Part shown: piece after piece, positions 11,226 to 21,395 of the stretch
Position numbering within the stretch: the first letter of the stretch is position 1
How the letters are laid out: each line of letters starts with the position of its first letter
Source: Exophiala sp. HKRS030
Lineage: Eukaryota > Ascomycota > Eurotiomycetes > Chaetothyriales > Herpotrichiellaceae
DNA length: 64,000 nt
Assembly: GCA_023897205.1 (NCBI GenBank)
Contig: JAHWDD010000003.1
Span: 1,367,665-1,431,664 of the forward strand
Direction of reading: 5' to 3'
The notes under the pieces: generated by a model
What the model was told of the DNA's origin: nothing
Seen by the model: the letters and a program-made list of their open reading frames with translations, nothing else
Databases searched by the model: none
Made by a program: the position numbers and the translations under genes

Positions 11226-12808
11226 TTACAACTTCGACTTCCCACCGCTGACTCTGTTGAGCTGCAAGACATCCTGCTCTTGCAAACCGTACTTCTTCAA
11301 CAACTCCTTCGTCTTCTCCTTCTGGGCCTGGATCCTCTTCAACAGGTTGGCACCGCGCTTGTTCTCATTCCGTCCCAATTGCAGCATGTGCACCTCATCG
11401 GGGCCATCCACGATTCGCATCGTCCGGCCACTAGCCCACATACCGGCCAGGGGTGTATCTTGAGACACGCCAGCACCTCCATATGCTTGGATCGCACGGT
11501 CGAGCACGTCCAACAACATCGCAGGCACTTGCACCTTGACTTCTGAGATCTCCTTGAGCGCATCCTTGGCATTCGACTGATCGATCTTGATGGCGGCGTT
11601 GAGAACAGCTAGACGAGAGGAGTCAATCTCGATACGTGACTTTGCCACGCGTTCGAGCATGATGCCGTGTTCGGAGAGTTGTTTGCCGAAAGGTCGCTTG
11701 GCCGGGTCGTTCAAGCGCGCAAGGAAGTATTCCAAAGCCTTTTCCGCCTATTCATACATTGTTAGTATCGCTGGGCTAAAGGAGTAGGGGAAATTTAGAA
11801 CATACAGCGCCAACAGATCGCATGGCATGGTGAATTCTGCCAGGCCCAAGACGACCCTGAACGACTTCAAAACCTCGACCCTCGCCGAGAACCATATTGC
11901 TCTTGTGTACACGAACGTTGTTGAAGGAGATGTGTCCATGACCGTGTGGTGCGTCATCGAAGCCCATGACTGACAACATGCGGTGGATTGTGATACCTGG
12001 GGTGTCGGCGGGGACCAGAATGACCGACTGTTGCTTGTGGACATTTTTGTTGTTTGGATCCGACTTGCCCATGACGATGTAAATCTTGCAGCGGCGGTCA
12101 CCGGCACCACTAGACCACCATTTCTGGTAGATGTCAGTACAAGTTGGGAGTGCATTGGGAGTGACAAACGTACCTGTCCATTAAGAATCCAGTAGTCCCC
12201 GTCTTTACGCATGTTGAGTTCGATGTTGGTAGCGTCACTGCTGGCCACCTGGGGCTCAGTCATAAGAAATGCTGATCTGATCTTGCCATCTAACAGCTGA
12301 CCAAGCCATTGCTTCTTCTGTTCTTCGGTACCATACTTGGCGAAGACCTCCATGTTGCCAGTGTCGGGAGCGGCACAATTCGTGGCTTCGCTGGCGGTCA
12401 CACTCTTGCCGAGGTACTCTGCCATCAAGCCATATTCAAGATTGCTGAAGCCAGCACCCTCCTTGAAGTGGTTCTTAGGTAGGAACATGTTCCATAGCCC
12501 AAGGCTCTTAGCTTTGGCTTTGAGATCTTCGATGATCTGAGGGTGAGAATCAAAACGAGCGACGGTGCCCTCGCCGATCTGTTGTTTGAACACATCATCG
12601 GCAGGAATACAATCTTCCTCGACAAATCTTTCAACCTGAATTGGAAATGTAAGGATCGACCAGACTAGCTCATGAGACATTCCTTGATGCTTACCAGATC
12701 CAATGTCTTCTTCGCCCGTTCACTGACAAAAGGTCGAGCAATAACGGGAATTCTTTCAGATGCCGGGACGTGCCCAGAGGGCCCGTTGATGAGGTAAGGA
12801 ACAGACAT
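11226..12808 (-). CDS. Peroxisomal acyl-CoA dehydrogenase (ACAD10/11-like)
   Basis: Complement of four exons, 12695..12808, 12174..12635, 11806..12123 and 11226..11747, giving 471 aa. The introns are 59, 50 and 58 bp. The protein has the full ACAD fold: an N-terminal helical domain, the [15 protein letters not shown] flavin loop, KWWSSGAGD typical of the ACAD10/11 group, and the C-terminal helical domain with [15 protein letters not shown] and the RxxDGPDEVH motif. It ends in Ser-Lys-Leu, a canonical PTS1, so it should act in peroxisomes. Family members desaturate acyl-CoAs, and ACAD11-type enzymes also handle 4-hydroxy acids. It is divergent from a nitrilase across 484 bp, suggesting joint regulation. 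Chain-length preference is unknown. Confidence 0.94.
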
Positions 12809-13292
12809 TTTTGAGTCAAAGGAGGAGGAAGAATCTGGGGAGACGATGGGATAAGAATGAACAAGCAGGGGCAATATGATCTGGAAATGAATTATAGTAT
12901 GGTTATAATGGAGTTGATGATGAGTTCGAGACGTTGTGAGCTCCTTTCAAGGTCCAAGGTGATGCAGAGACATCTCCGAATTGCCGAGGCATGAAGACTG
13001 AATTGGAGGTGGCGGTAACTCGACCAAGATGTCAACAACAGTCAGAGCTTCCGATTGCTCGAGAGCCTGAAAATACACCCTAAAGTGGATTGACGGCTAA
13101 GGCTCGTCGAATATGGGGCATTGTTGGTACCCCAGACCGAGTACATCACTCCATGCTCACCGACGCAGCCCATATCAGACCACGAGTGGCCCGGCGAATT
13201 ACTGCTGGATTGGCTATCCTACGGCTAAGGTCTGTCTCAGCTACTTCTCTGCGACAAGGCTATCCTAATGTTGGTGGTGGTCTCGAGTGGCG
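12809..13292. promoter_or_regulatory. Bidirectional promoter region, ACAD / nitrilase
   Basis: 484 bp between two divergent start codons. It contains pyrimidine tracts in the ACAD leader. The nitrilase side is open in the nitrilase frame for only two codons upstream of its ATG. No further gene is seen. Confidence 0.5.
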
Positions 13293-14387
13293 ATGGCTCT
13301 ACCAAGGTTCAAGGCGGCTGCATGTCATCTCGCACCTGTTTTCGGCTCAGCCAGACAGACCACCGATAAGACCATTGGGCTTATGAGGAAAGCTGCTCAG
13401 AATTCCGCCCAACTCGTCGTCTTTCCCGAGTCGTCCATCCCCGGATTCCCTTACTGGTCGTCAATAATTGCACCTGCCAATGGCCATGCCTTCTTTCGGT
13501 ACATGGCCGAGGAATCGGTGTATGTTGACGGTGAGGAGATTAGGGCTATACAGCAGGCCGCTTTGCAGTCGCGTGTTGTGGTCAGCCTGGGCATCTCAGA
13601 GAAGGTTCGCTACAGCTCTGCAACATTGTTCAACTCGAACTTGATTATTGGAGATGATGGTCAAATCCTCGTTCATCACCGCAAATTGATGCCGACCTTT
13701 TTTGAGAAGCTGACCTGGTCTCCGGGTGATGGCCATGGTCTCCGAGTTGCTGACACGCGGTTGGGAAAGATTGGAGCTCTCGTATGCGGTGAAAACACCA
13801 ATCCTTTGGCCAGATATGCTCTTATGGCACAAGGGGAGCAAGTCCATATTTCGAGCTGGCCAGCTATCTGGCCGACAAGGTTGCCTGTAGAAGGAGAAAC
13901 TACGCCTGGAACCGGCAACTATGACAACGTGAATGCTAACACGATCAGAGCGGCGGCGCACTGCTTTGAAGCCAAGTGTTTTGGGATACAAAGTGCCGGA
14001 CTGCTCGACCAAGCGTGCATCCAGGGCATTGCAGAGATGACCTCTGATGCTGAATGGACAACCAAGATTCTATCTAGCTATCCGCAGGCAACAACCCAAT
14101 TCCTCGACCCCAACGGCCAATTGATCAAATCACGCATAGTTTGGCCATCCACTGATGTCCCGGGCGAAGGTCTTTGCTTGAAGAACGAAGAAGGCGTCCT
14201 GATAGCCGAGCTAGACTTGAACAAGTGTGTTGAGGGAAAACAATATCATGATGTCGTGGGTGGATATCAAAGATTGGATGTTTTCAACCTGCAAGTCAAT
14301 CGCGTCCGACGCGAGCCAGTTGTCTTTGCAAGGGAAGCGGAACAAAATCCACCGGAAACTACTCCTCGGTGTGAACTATCAGAGTAA
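13293..14387 (+). CDS. Aliphatic nitrilase
   Basis: Intronless, 364 aa, ATG 13293 (GTG two codons earlier is not used). The carbon-nitrogen hydrolase catalytic triad is complete: Glu46 in VVFPES, Lys131 in HHRKLMPT and Cys165 in LVCGENTNPLARY. The CGENTNPLARYALM pattern and the SSWPAIWP segment are those of the nitrilase branch rather than amidases or cyanide hydratases. The enzyme converts a nitrile to a carboxylic acid plus ammonia, in the cytosol; no targeting signal is seen. The Asn/Glu-rich tail after about residue 340 is variable. The divergent ACAD gene suggests the acid product may enter peroxisomal oxidation, which is inference. Confidence 0.93.
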   Translation: MALPRFKAAACHLAPVFGSARQTTDKTIGLMRKAAQNSAQLVVFPESSIPGFPYWSSIIAPANGHAFFRYMAEESVYVDGEEIRAIQQAALQSRVVVSLGISEKVRYSSATLFNSNLIIGDDGQILVHHRKLMPTFFEKLTWSPGDGHGLRVADTRLGKIGALVCGENTNPLARYALMAQGEQVHISSWPAIWPTRLPVEGETTPGTGNYDNVNANTIRAAAHCFEAKCFGIQSAGLLDQACIQGIAEMTSDAEWTTKILSSYPQATTQFLDPNGQLIKSRIVWPSTDVPGEGLCLKNEEGVLIAELDLNKCVEGKQYHDVVGGYQRLDVFNLQVNRVRREPVVFAREAEQNPPETTPRCELSE

Positions 14388-14914
14388 AGAGTAAGGAGAT
14401 TCCGGTGGAATTGCACCCTGAAGTCAAGCCCTAGGGAGGCCGAGACACCTCGGCAGGACGAAACCTCGACAATTCTGACAAAAATGCACAAAAAGGTCAG
14501 TCAACATTGTGACGAGTATGAGTCCAAGGTATCTCAACAGTGAATTCATGAGCCTCATGCTCCTCATACCTCTCACATGGAGCATCTTCAGACCGAGACG
14601 AAAGATCGGTGGCCTGGAGCCTTGTCACGTGGTATATCACGTGGCATACTTACATAATCCGGCTTCTCCAAATCGAAACCTCCGACTGTGTCACGCATTT
14701 GTTCATTGTCGACGTCGCATTTTTAGCCTTGTGCTTTTTATGAGGAAATTCTAGATTTCACTGCCTCGTTTCTCTCATCACCCACGTTTTGCTTCGTCGC
14801 GCCTCATTACTTTACATTCTCATTCGCTTCTCAGGTTGTACACTAATTCATCTACATACGCTTTGCTCACGACAGAATTTTACACTCCTTGCATTTTCGG
14901 GCCCTGCAACGTTC
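14388..14914. other. Intergenic, upstream of mitochondrial carrier
   Basis: 527 bp holding the nitrilase 3' end and the promoter of the carrier gene, including CACGTGG near 14626 and 14639 and a pyrimidine-rich leader from about 14760. Nothing else is recognisable. Confidence 0.5.
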
Positions 14915-16191
14915 ATGACCTTTTCGACGGTTACTCCGAAGCCTTTTCCAGGTACACGAAAAGGAGAAGAAAATCTATTACCACAGGCCCAAGAAATTGG
15001 GCAGGTGGTACCAACAGGCCACGATGACGATGCTACGTCGGTGACAAAAGGCAAGCCTGCGGCTAAGCCATGGGCCCATTTCGTTGCGGGAGGGTAAGTC
15101 GCCTCTCCATCAACGTGAAGGTCCTTGAATATGACTGATGGGTTGATAGAATTGGTGGTATGACTGCAGCAGCTTTGACATCGCCCCTTGACGTCCTAAA
15201 AACACGGCTACAATCGGATTTCTACCAGGCACAACTACGAACACTACATGCGCAGCACCGTTATCCTCAAAAGACTACCCTAACCTCCATCCCCCGATCC
15301 GCCTTCTTCCACATTGCAGAAACTGTACAAATATTACGATCCATACACCAACATGAAGGGTTCCGAGCATTGTTCCGCGGCTTAGGCGCAAACTTGATCG
15401 GTGTCGTTCCTGCGCGGAGTATTAATTTCTACGTCTATGGAAATGGCAAGAGAATCTTAAATAACTACTTCAATCCAGAAGGACGAGAGAATGTCTGGAG
15501 TGTACATCTTGCAGCGGCAGCCATTGCTGGAATTGCCACAGGCACGGCCACCAACCCCATCTGGCTTGTCAAGACGAGACTACAATTGGACAAGAACCAT
15601 GCAACCAACGACCCGACCCGTGGGAGGCAATACAAGAATAGCTGGGATTGCATCAAACAGACCGTCAGACACGAAGGCATAAGGGGCCTTTATCGAGGTC
15701 TTTCGGCGTCATATCTTGGGGTGACAGAGTCCACATTGCAATGGGTACTCTACGAACGATTAAAGCTTTCCCTGGCGAGACGGGAGGCCAGACGTCTGAA
15801 CACACCAGGATATGTGCGGACGTGGCTCGACGACACAGAGGAATGGGCTGGGAAATTTACTGCTGCCGCTGGTGCCAAGGGTGTTGCTGCTGCGATCACA
15901 TATCCCCACGAAGTTGTTCGCACGAGATTACGCCAGGCTCCAACCGTTATCAGTGAAACTGGGAAGGCGACTGTCAAGTACACCGGACTTGTTCAGTGCT
16001 TCAGACTGGTCGCGAAGGAGGAAGGTATGGCCGGGTTGTATGGAGGAATGACGCCGCATCTGCTCCGGGCTGTGCCTAGTGCTGCGATCATGTTTGGAAC
16101 GTGAGTATTCTTCCGCTTTTTGGTTACACCAATTGCTAACATTCGACTCAGGTACGAAATCATACTGCGATTGTTCGGAACGACATCGTGA
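14915..16191 (+). CDS. rim2: Mitochondrial pyrimidine-nucleotide carrier (RIM2/SLC25A33-36 type)
   Basis: Three exons, 14915..15093, 15150..16100 and 16152..16191, give 389 aa, close to yeast Rim2. The introns are 56 and 51 bp. It is a three-repeat SLC25 carrier of the inner mitochondrial membrane. The three signature motifs are PLDVLKTRLQ, PIWLVKTRLQ and PHEVVRTRLR. The long first matrix loop after repeat 1 (about 40 residues with YPQKTTLTS) and the NPIWLVKTRLQLD pattern with Trp are the marks of the pyrimidine-nucleotide/folate-like branch. It should exchange (deoxy)pyrimidine nucleotides for mitochondrial DNA and RNA synthesis. The N-terminal 55 residues are a polar extension. Transport specificity is by family. 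Confidence 0.92.
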
Positions 16192-16685
16192 TGCGACATC
16201 TCCTCTCCTACCTATGATGAACATTGTATCAAATTACTACCATTTAATACCTCGGCGTCAAGATAGACGCTGCATGTGGTGGTGTCATTAATGTCAACAA
16301 AAGTCTCCTCTTGGGTTTTGGCGCACTTCAGGATGAGGGCGCTTGATACCCTTCTCCGGCCCCATATCATGTACAACAGAAGACATTGTATATCAATTGT
16401 AGAGTCGATTACAAACCAATCAAATCTCATGATGAACATCACTTGGCTTCTTTCCCTACCTCGGATTTTGTGATCTGTAGTTCTCGTCCTGCGCTCCGAA
16501 GAGAACAAATTGACGATCACGTGACGCTTTATTTACATTGTTCCCTGTCGAGAGTATTTGGTTTAGAAACTCCCATCGCGATACCAAGAACCACCACCGC
16601 GACCACGAGCACCAGCAAAACCTCGCTCACCTTTCCAGATTTTCATGTGTATTGTGTGTGCTTGAACCTTCACATCTACGAAAAA
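16192..16685. other. Intergenic, upstream of Sos7 gene
   Basis: 494 bp. It carries the carrier's 3' end and the Sos7 5' leader. The Sos7 frame is open from 16386 without an ATG. ATCACGTGAC near 16517 is a short E-box-like palindrome. No other gene is seen. Confidence 0.5.
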
Positions 16686-17645
16686 ATGTCGACACCCGAT
16701 TACGCCTCGACGCTTTCGACTCTCCGGGCCCAACAAGCCGATCAACCACTCTCGATCCTCGCGCTGGCCGAACCGATCACCGCGTCACAAGCACAAGCAC
16801 AATCTCAGTTTGAGCCTGGTCGCAGATCCGATGCGTCCACTTCTTCCTCTTACCACAATGCCTCTTCCTCGGCGGCGGCGGCGGCAGCAGCAGCAGCAGC
16901 AGACACCATGGCCGACACCTCCACCTCCTCACTGCAGCTGACGCCGGCATCTCTCGCGGCCGACCTGGCGCACTACAAGGACCTCTTTTCCAAACTTCGC
17001 TTCAGTTACCTCGAACAAGTCACGAAAGAAAAATACCTGCGGAGCATCGTGGGAGACCCGCCGAGCGTGGTGGGCCACGAGGAAAACGCCGCGCTCGAGG
17101 CCCGTCTGGGTGAGATGAAGGTCGAGTTGAAGGACAAGAAACAGACCGTCGACGGGCTCGTCGCGGACATGGAGGCCCAGGCGAGGGTGCTGGCCGGGGT
17201 CTACGAAGACGTCAACACCAAGATCGGGGAGTTGGACCGCGCAAGCCCAGAAGTCGAACGGTTGAGGGACGAGGTGGAAGAGCTGAGGCGAGAGTTGGCC
17301 CGGAGACAAGGCGAGGACGGGAAGCGGAGGGAGAGTGACCCGCGCATGAACATGTCCCTGGACGAGACCAGGAGGGCGCTCGAGGAACGGAATTCCCGCA
17401 TGGCGGCTGTGGAAGACCAGATCAGGGCGTTGGAGAGGGAGGTGCCGAGCAAAGTCGCGAGACTGGAAGAGGTGGATCGCGAGTTAACGGAACTGGATCG
17501 GAGGAGGAACGAGAGTGTGAGGCTCGCCGTGGAGGGGAAACGGAGAAAAGAGAACGGTGGGAGGGACGAGGTCGAGGAGTTGGGCAAGTGGTACAGGAGT
17601 CAAGAGGTCGTGCTGAAGGGCCTGGGGTTGGATGTGGAAGCGTAG
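16686..17645 (+). CDS. sos7: Kinetochore protein Sos7
   Basis: Intronless, 319 aa, ATG 16686. After a Ser/Ala-rich N-terminus with a polyalanine run (GCG/GCA repeats at about 16871-16902), residues about 96-125 carry the Sos7 signature (HYKDLFSKLRFSYLEQVTKE). The remainder is almost continuous coiled coil, rich in Glu, Arg and Leu with heptads, ending at a conserved WYRSQEVVLKGLG segment. In fission yeast Sos7 binds Spc7/KNL1 and Mis12 in the outer kinetochore. Length and order of features fit the family. The polyalanine tract lies in the non-conserved leader and may vary in length. Confidence 0.88.
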   Translation: MSTPDYASTLSTLRAQQADQPLSILALAEPITASQAQAQSQFEPGRRSDASTSSSYHNASSSAAAAAAAAAADTMADTSTSSLQLTPASLAADLAHYKDLFSKLRFSYLEQVTKEKYLRSIVGDPPSVVGHEENAALEARLGEMKVELKDKKQTVDGLVADMEAQARVLAGVYEDVNTKIGELDRASPEVERLRDEVEELRRELARRQGEDGKRRESDPRMNMSLDETRRALEERNSRMAAVEDQIRALEREVPSKVARLEEVDRELTELDRRRNESVRLAVEGKRRKENGGRDEVEELGKWYRSQEVVLKGLGLDVEA

Positions 17646-18314
17646 CTGGACACGATCAGTTCGTATGCTTTTGGGTAATTGATATGGGACGAATTTGATG
17701 TGGTACGGATTCGACACGACTTGATAACGACACTGTACGAGGCATTTGGAAATGACAACTAGGTATTGGAGTACCGGAGTACCAAGACGAATGAGGCCTT
17801 CAAGAATGAACGGATGGCTTTGTAAGATACCTGATAGCGAGAGAGAGAGAGACTTGGGAATCTCGACAACCAGGTTTAGAGTTACTGTACTAAACGCAGC
17901 CAACAGTACGACTATGGGAAAAAGGGAAAAAGGACAACAGCCGTGATTACTTGGGTAGTAGATGTTCTGAATTTGTATCTACCAAGTTGATTTGTCCTCA
18001 GCTAACAAGTTGGAAATGCTTGTGGTTTGAGGATACTGCTAATATGAGAAGCATCTTCACATTTCTGTTTGATTGTTCTCCTTCCCGCTTGCTTTCTCGA
18101 CGTGACATGACTTTTCCTTGCAGATACTTGGTAGTCTGCGGGTTTGTTCTTCTTCTGTGGTCACCCTTGGCTCATTATTTCCATCGTGATAATGATCCAC
18201 ACACACTTTCTGGCAACCCCTCGGCAAAAGGGGGGCAGGTACCAGAGGGTGTGATCAGAAAGGCACAGTAGTATCAAAAGCCGACCACGACGGATGGTCT
18301 CGTGACATCGTCGT
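17646..18314. other. Convergent intergenic region, Sos7 / RPS9
   Basis: 669 bp between converging stop codons, with a short GA-repeat (GAGAGAGAGAGA at about 17839). No coding signal was found on either strand. Confidence 0.6.
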
Positions 18315-19266
18315 CTATTCCTCGTCCTCGGCGGCCTCGTCGTCACCTTCCTCCTTGGACTCGGCGGCCTTGGCCTTCTTTCTCCTAACGCGGCCGGGGC
18401 GGCCTCCACCAAAGGGACTCGTGAGGGCGAAGTCGATGTGCTTCTGGCTGTCCAGGCGGACGATGAAGCTGGGGACGTTGACGATCTGCTTGCCGACGCG
18501 GATGTGTCGCTGCTTGATCAGGACGCGGGCGTGGTGGATGGACTTGGCGAGGCCGAGCTTGTAGACGCAGGTCTGGAGGCGGCGCTCCAAGAAGTCCTCG
18601 ACCTTGAGGGCGAGCACGTAATCGAGCTTCATGCGGGACTCGTCGAGCACGCCGACGCGGACGAGACGTCGAATGAGGGCGTTGCCTTCGAAGAGACGCT
18701 TGGGGTCCTTTTCGTCGAGGGTGAGAAGTTGACTATATTGAGAGAAAAAAAAAATTGAGAATGTTAGTCCACTTCTTCGTCTTTCTTGTTCATTTTCTGC
18801 ATCTTTTGCAACACGAAATGTCGCATTGTGGCCAAAGGGGTGTGTGGTGGTAAATTTTTCACGTACCGAGCAGCACGACGGATCTTGGACAGAGTAAGCT
18901 GGACACGCCAGACTTCACGCTTGTTGCGCAGACCGTATTCGCCGACAATCTTCAATTCAGAGTCTCTGTATTCCGAGACGCACACACACAAATGTTAGAC
19001 ACATATCTCAGACGTGAAGCACAGTCAAGCTAATGCTCAGTGGCCAGGATATAAAACGTACAGACGAGCCGACTCGAATGCTGGAGGCACAAAATGTCAG
19101 TCTTGGTTCTCTGCCTGGTTGAATAACAGATTTCGCCTTCGCCTTCGCCCACGCCATCGTGACAGCAGACGACGACGCAGGTTACTCGATTGCGGGCGGT
19201 GCTTGGGATGCTGAACTTACGTCGACGAGGGACCTTGTAGGTCTTGGAGTAAGATCGTGGCGCCAT
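18315..19266 (-). CDS. rps9: 40S ribosomal protein S9 (uS4)
   Basis: Complement of four exons, 19221..19266, 19062..19080, 18867..18965 and 18315..18732, giving 193 aa. The second exon is only 19 nt (P-F-E-S-A-R-L region), flanked by GTAAGT/CCAG and GTACGT/TACAG; without it the frame fails. Introns are 140, 96 and 134 bp. The protein starts [15 protein letters not shown], has the S4 RNA-binding fold ([36 protein letters not shown]) and ends in the usual acidic tail. It is a primary rRNA binder of the small subunit and helps decoding accuracy. It is divergent from L21 with a 384-bp shared promoter. Confidence 0.97.
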
Positions 19267-19650
19267 GATTGCGATTGATCCTGCGCAACCAAGTGATTCG
19301 TCACGAAGTTGTCGAGTTGTTGTTGTTGTCGAAAGATTGTCGTGGTCGTGGGATGAGAAGGTAAAATCGCAGTTTTGTGGGTGTGCGCTCGGAAACGATT
19401 GATGGGCTTGCGTCGATGGGACCCAAAAATGCCAAGACGCACACACAAAAATCGATTTTGGTGAGATTGTGTGTGCCCTTCCAATCACGGTCGGTCTTGG
19501 CACTTTTCTGGTCCTGCGCCCCCCCGAATTGCACACCACACCAGAAGCCAAACGACGAAATTCCAATTCAACGATCAACAACGACGACAACCTTTTTCAT
19601 TTCCCTCATCCCACACCAACCTGCCAGTCTCGATAAATTAATCCGTCGCA
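19267..19650. promoter_or_regulatory. Bidirectional ribosomal-protein promoter, RPS9 / RPL21
   Basis: 384 bp between the two start codons. The perfect 12-bp palindrome AAAATCGATTTT lies at 19448-19459, almost exactly at the midpoint. It is flanked by CACACAC on the left and GTGTGTG on the right, so the whole 36-bp block is an imperfect inverted repeat. CT-rich leaders run towards L21. A shared operator for balanced transcription is inference. Confidence 0.7.
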
Positions 19651-20393
19651 ATGGGTCACGCTGCAGGTCTCCGGGCTGGTACGCGATATGCGTTCAGTCG
19701 CAACTTTCGCCAAAAGGTACGCAATCTTCCCGCGAACACGAAGTCTTTTTGCAATGTAAAGGAGGGAATGGATGATGGGCAAACGAAAAGAGAGAGAGAG
19801 GGACACATAAACCGACGCAGGAAGAGAACCAACTGATGTCCGAACGAATGGAAAAGACTGACATTTCTTCTCAAAAATTTCTAGGGCATGATCGCTCTCG
19901 GCACGTACATGAAGACGTACCGTGTCGGTGACATTGTCGACATCAAGGCCAACGGTGCCGTCCAGAAGGGCATGCCCTACAAGGTCTACCACGGAAAGAC
20001 CGGCGTCATCTACAACGTCACCAAGTCGGCCGTCGGGGTCATCATCTACAAGAAGGTCGGCAACCGGTACATGGAGAAGAGAGTCAACGTCCGTGTCGAG
20101 CACATTGCCCACTCGAGATCGAGAGAAGAGTGTAAGTCACTTTTTTTGCACACGCCCAAAGATGTGTCCATCTCGAAGAAGCCTTGGACATTTTTCACTG
20201 ACACTTGTGTGCGTGTGTGTATGAAACAGTCTTGACCCGCGTCAAGACCAACGCTCAACGTCGTCGCGAAGCAAAGGAAAAGGGAGAGTCTGTCCAACTC
20301 AAGCGTCTGCCGGTCGGTCCCCGAAAAGCCCACACCGTCGACATGAAGGAGATCGAGAGCCTCGCTCCCCAACCATACGATACCCACATCTAA
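19651..20393 (+). CDS. rpl21: 60S ribosomal protein L21 (eL21)
   Basis: Three exons, 19651..19716, 19885..20131 and 20230..20393, give 158 aa. Introns are 168 and 98 bp with GTACGC/CTAG and GTAAGT/ACAG borders. The protein begins [19 protein letters not shown] and keeps the SH3-like core ([31 protein letters not shown]) and the basic C-terminal helix of eL21. Its usual length is about 160. It sits in the large subunit near 5S rRNA. The first intron carries box-C-like and box-D-like sequences flanked by a possible closing stem (see findings). Expression is likely tied to RPS9 through the shared promoter. Confidence 0.97.
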
Positions 20394-21395
20394 ACAAAGA
20401 ACGTTGCGGTTTTCGTCGCTTCGACCGACCCTTCCCTTAGACGAAAGTACTTTGGGAAGGGGTTGTTTGTGTGGATGGCATTGCGAAGTGTTTCTTTACT
20501 TTTTCTCTCGAGAAGCGTGATTACGAACGGGGATCGGAATCGGGGGAGGGCAAGGGTGTGTTGCTCTGTGCGCGTGTCCAAGTGGTGACAAATGGCAAAG
20601 AAAACAAAATGAACAACAACAAAAAAAGGAAAGCCACCAATGGGGAACCCTTGTTGAAGGAAGAAAACAAAGCGGACTTGGTCAAAACTCAGTGGTTCCT
20701 CGCCAGGCCCGGTGTTCCTGGATCGGCCCTAGGGATATCGGGATCGGCAAAGAACTCATCGAGCAATGATTACAGCTGGTCATTGCGAGTGAAACAACTT
20801 TCAAGAAAACTTTGGACGCTGAGATAAACATGTCTTGTCCCAGATGGGCACGGTCAAATACGAAAGGAAGTTCCAACAACTGATGATGAAACTGCGCATT
20901 TCAAATCACTCGTGCTTCTGCCTTTTGAGCCATTGCGACTTCTGCTCTACTAAACCTCGCAGCATTGTAAAAGAGTTGGGCACTTTGAATTGCTCCTCCA
21001 GTCTCTAAAAGTGCCTTGCAAGCTACGTCGTCTTGGAAACAGTATGTTTGGGGGTGAACTTCAAGATCTTTTATTTCTTTCTAATATAGACCTTTCTTGT
21101 TGTCAACTGCTAGAATCCTTCGTTGACTGAAGAAGAGGGTCAGTCTCAAGTCCTGAACTCCAGCGCTCATGCCATGGTGTCCTGCCATTTCATTCGTCTC
21201 GCTAGAGTAATCATATCGTAGCACATCAAGAGCTATCCAAATCAATCCTGAGTGAATAGCTCTGCGGGGGGGTTAGCCTCTCGTCGCAATGGTAGCACAC
21301 AACCCGGCCCTTGTAGACCACAACGGAACCTGCCACGGTCGTAAAAATTGGAGGATTGTTCTGAGTGGTCGTCGCCGACGTCTCCTGCACTCTGT
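20394..21395. other. Convergent intergenic region with a protein-like broken frame
   Basis: 1.0 kb between the L21 and RNA polymerase stop codons. The left half is A-rich plus-strand 3' sequence. On the minus strand, 20910-21265 is one reading frame interrupted only by a TAG at 21081-21083. Upstream, across a run of seven C (21265-21272 area), another open frame reads with a CxxC pair (CYHC). It may be a decayed gene; I do not assign a family. Confidence 0.4.
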
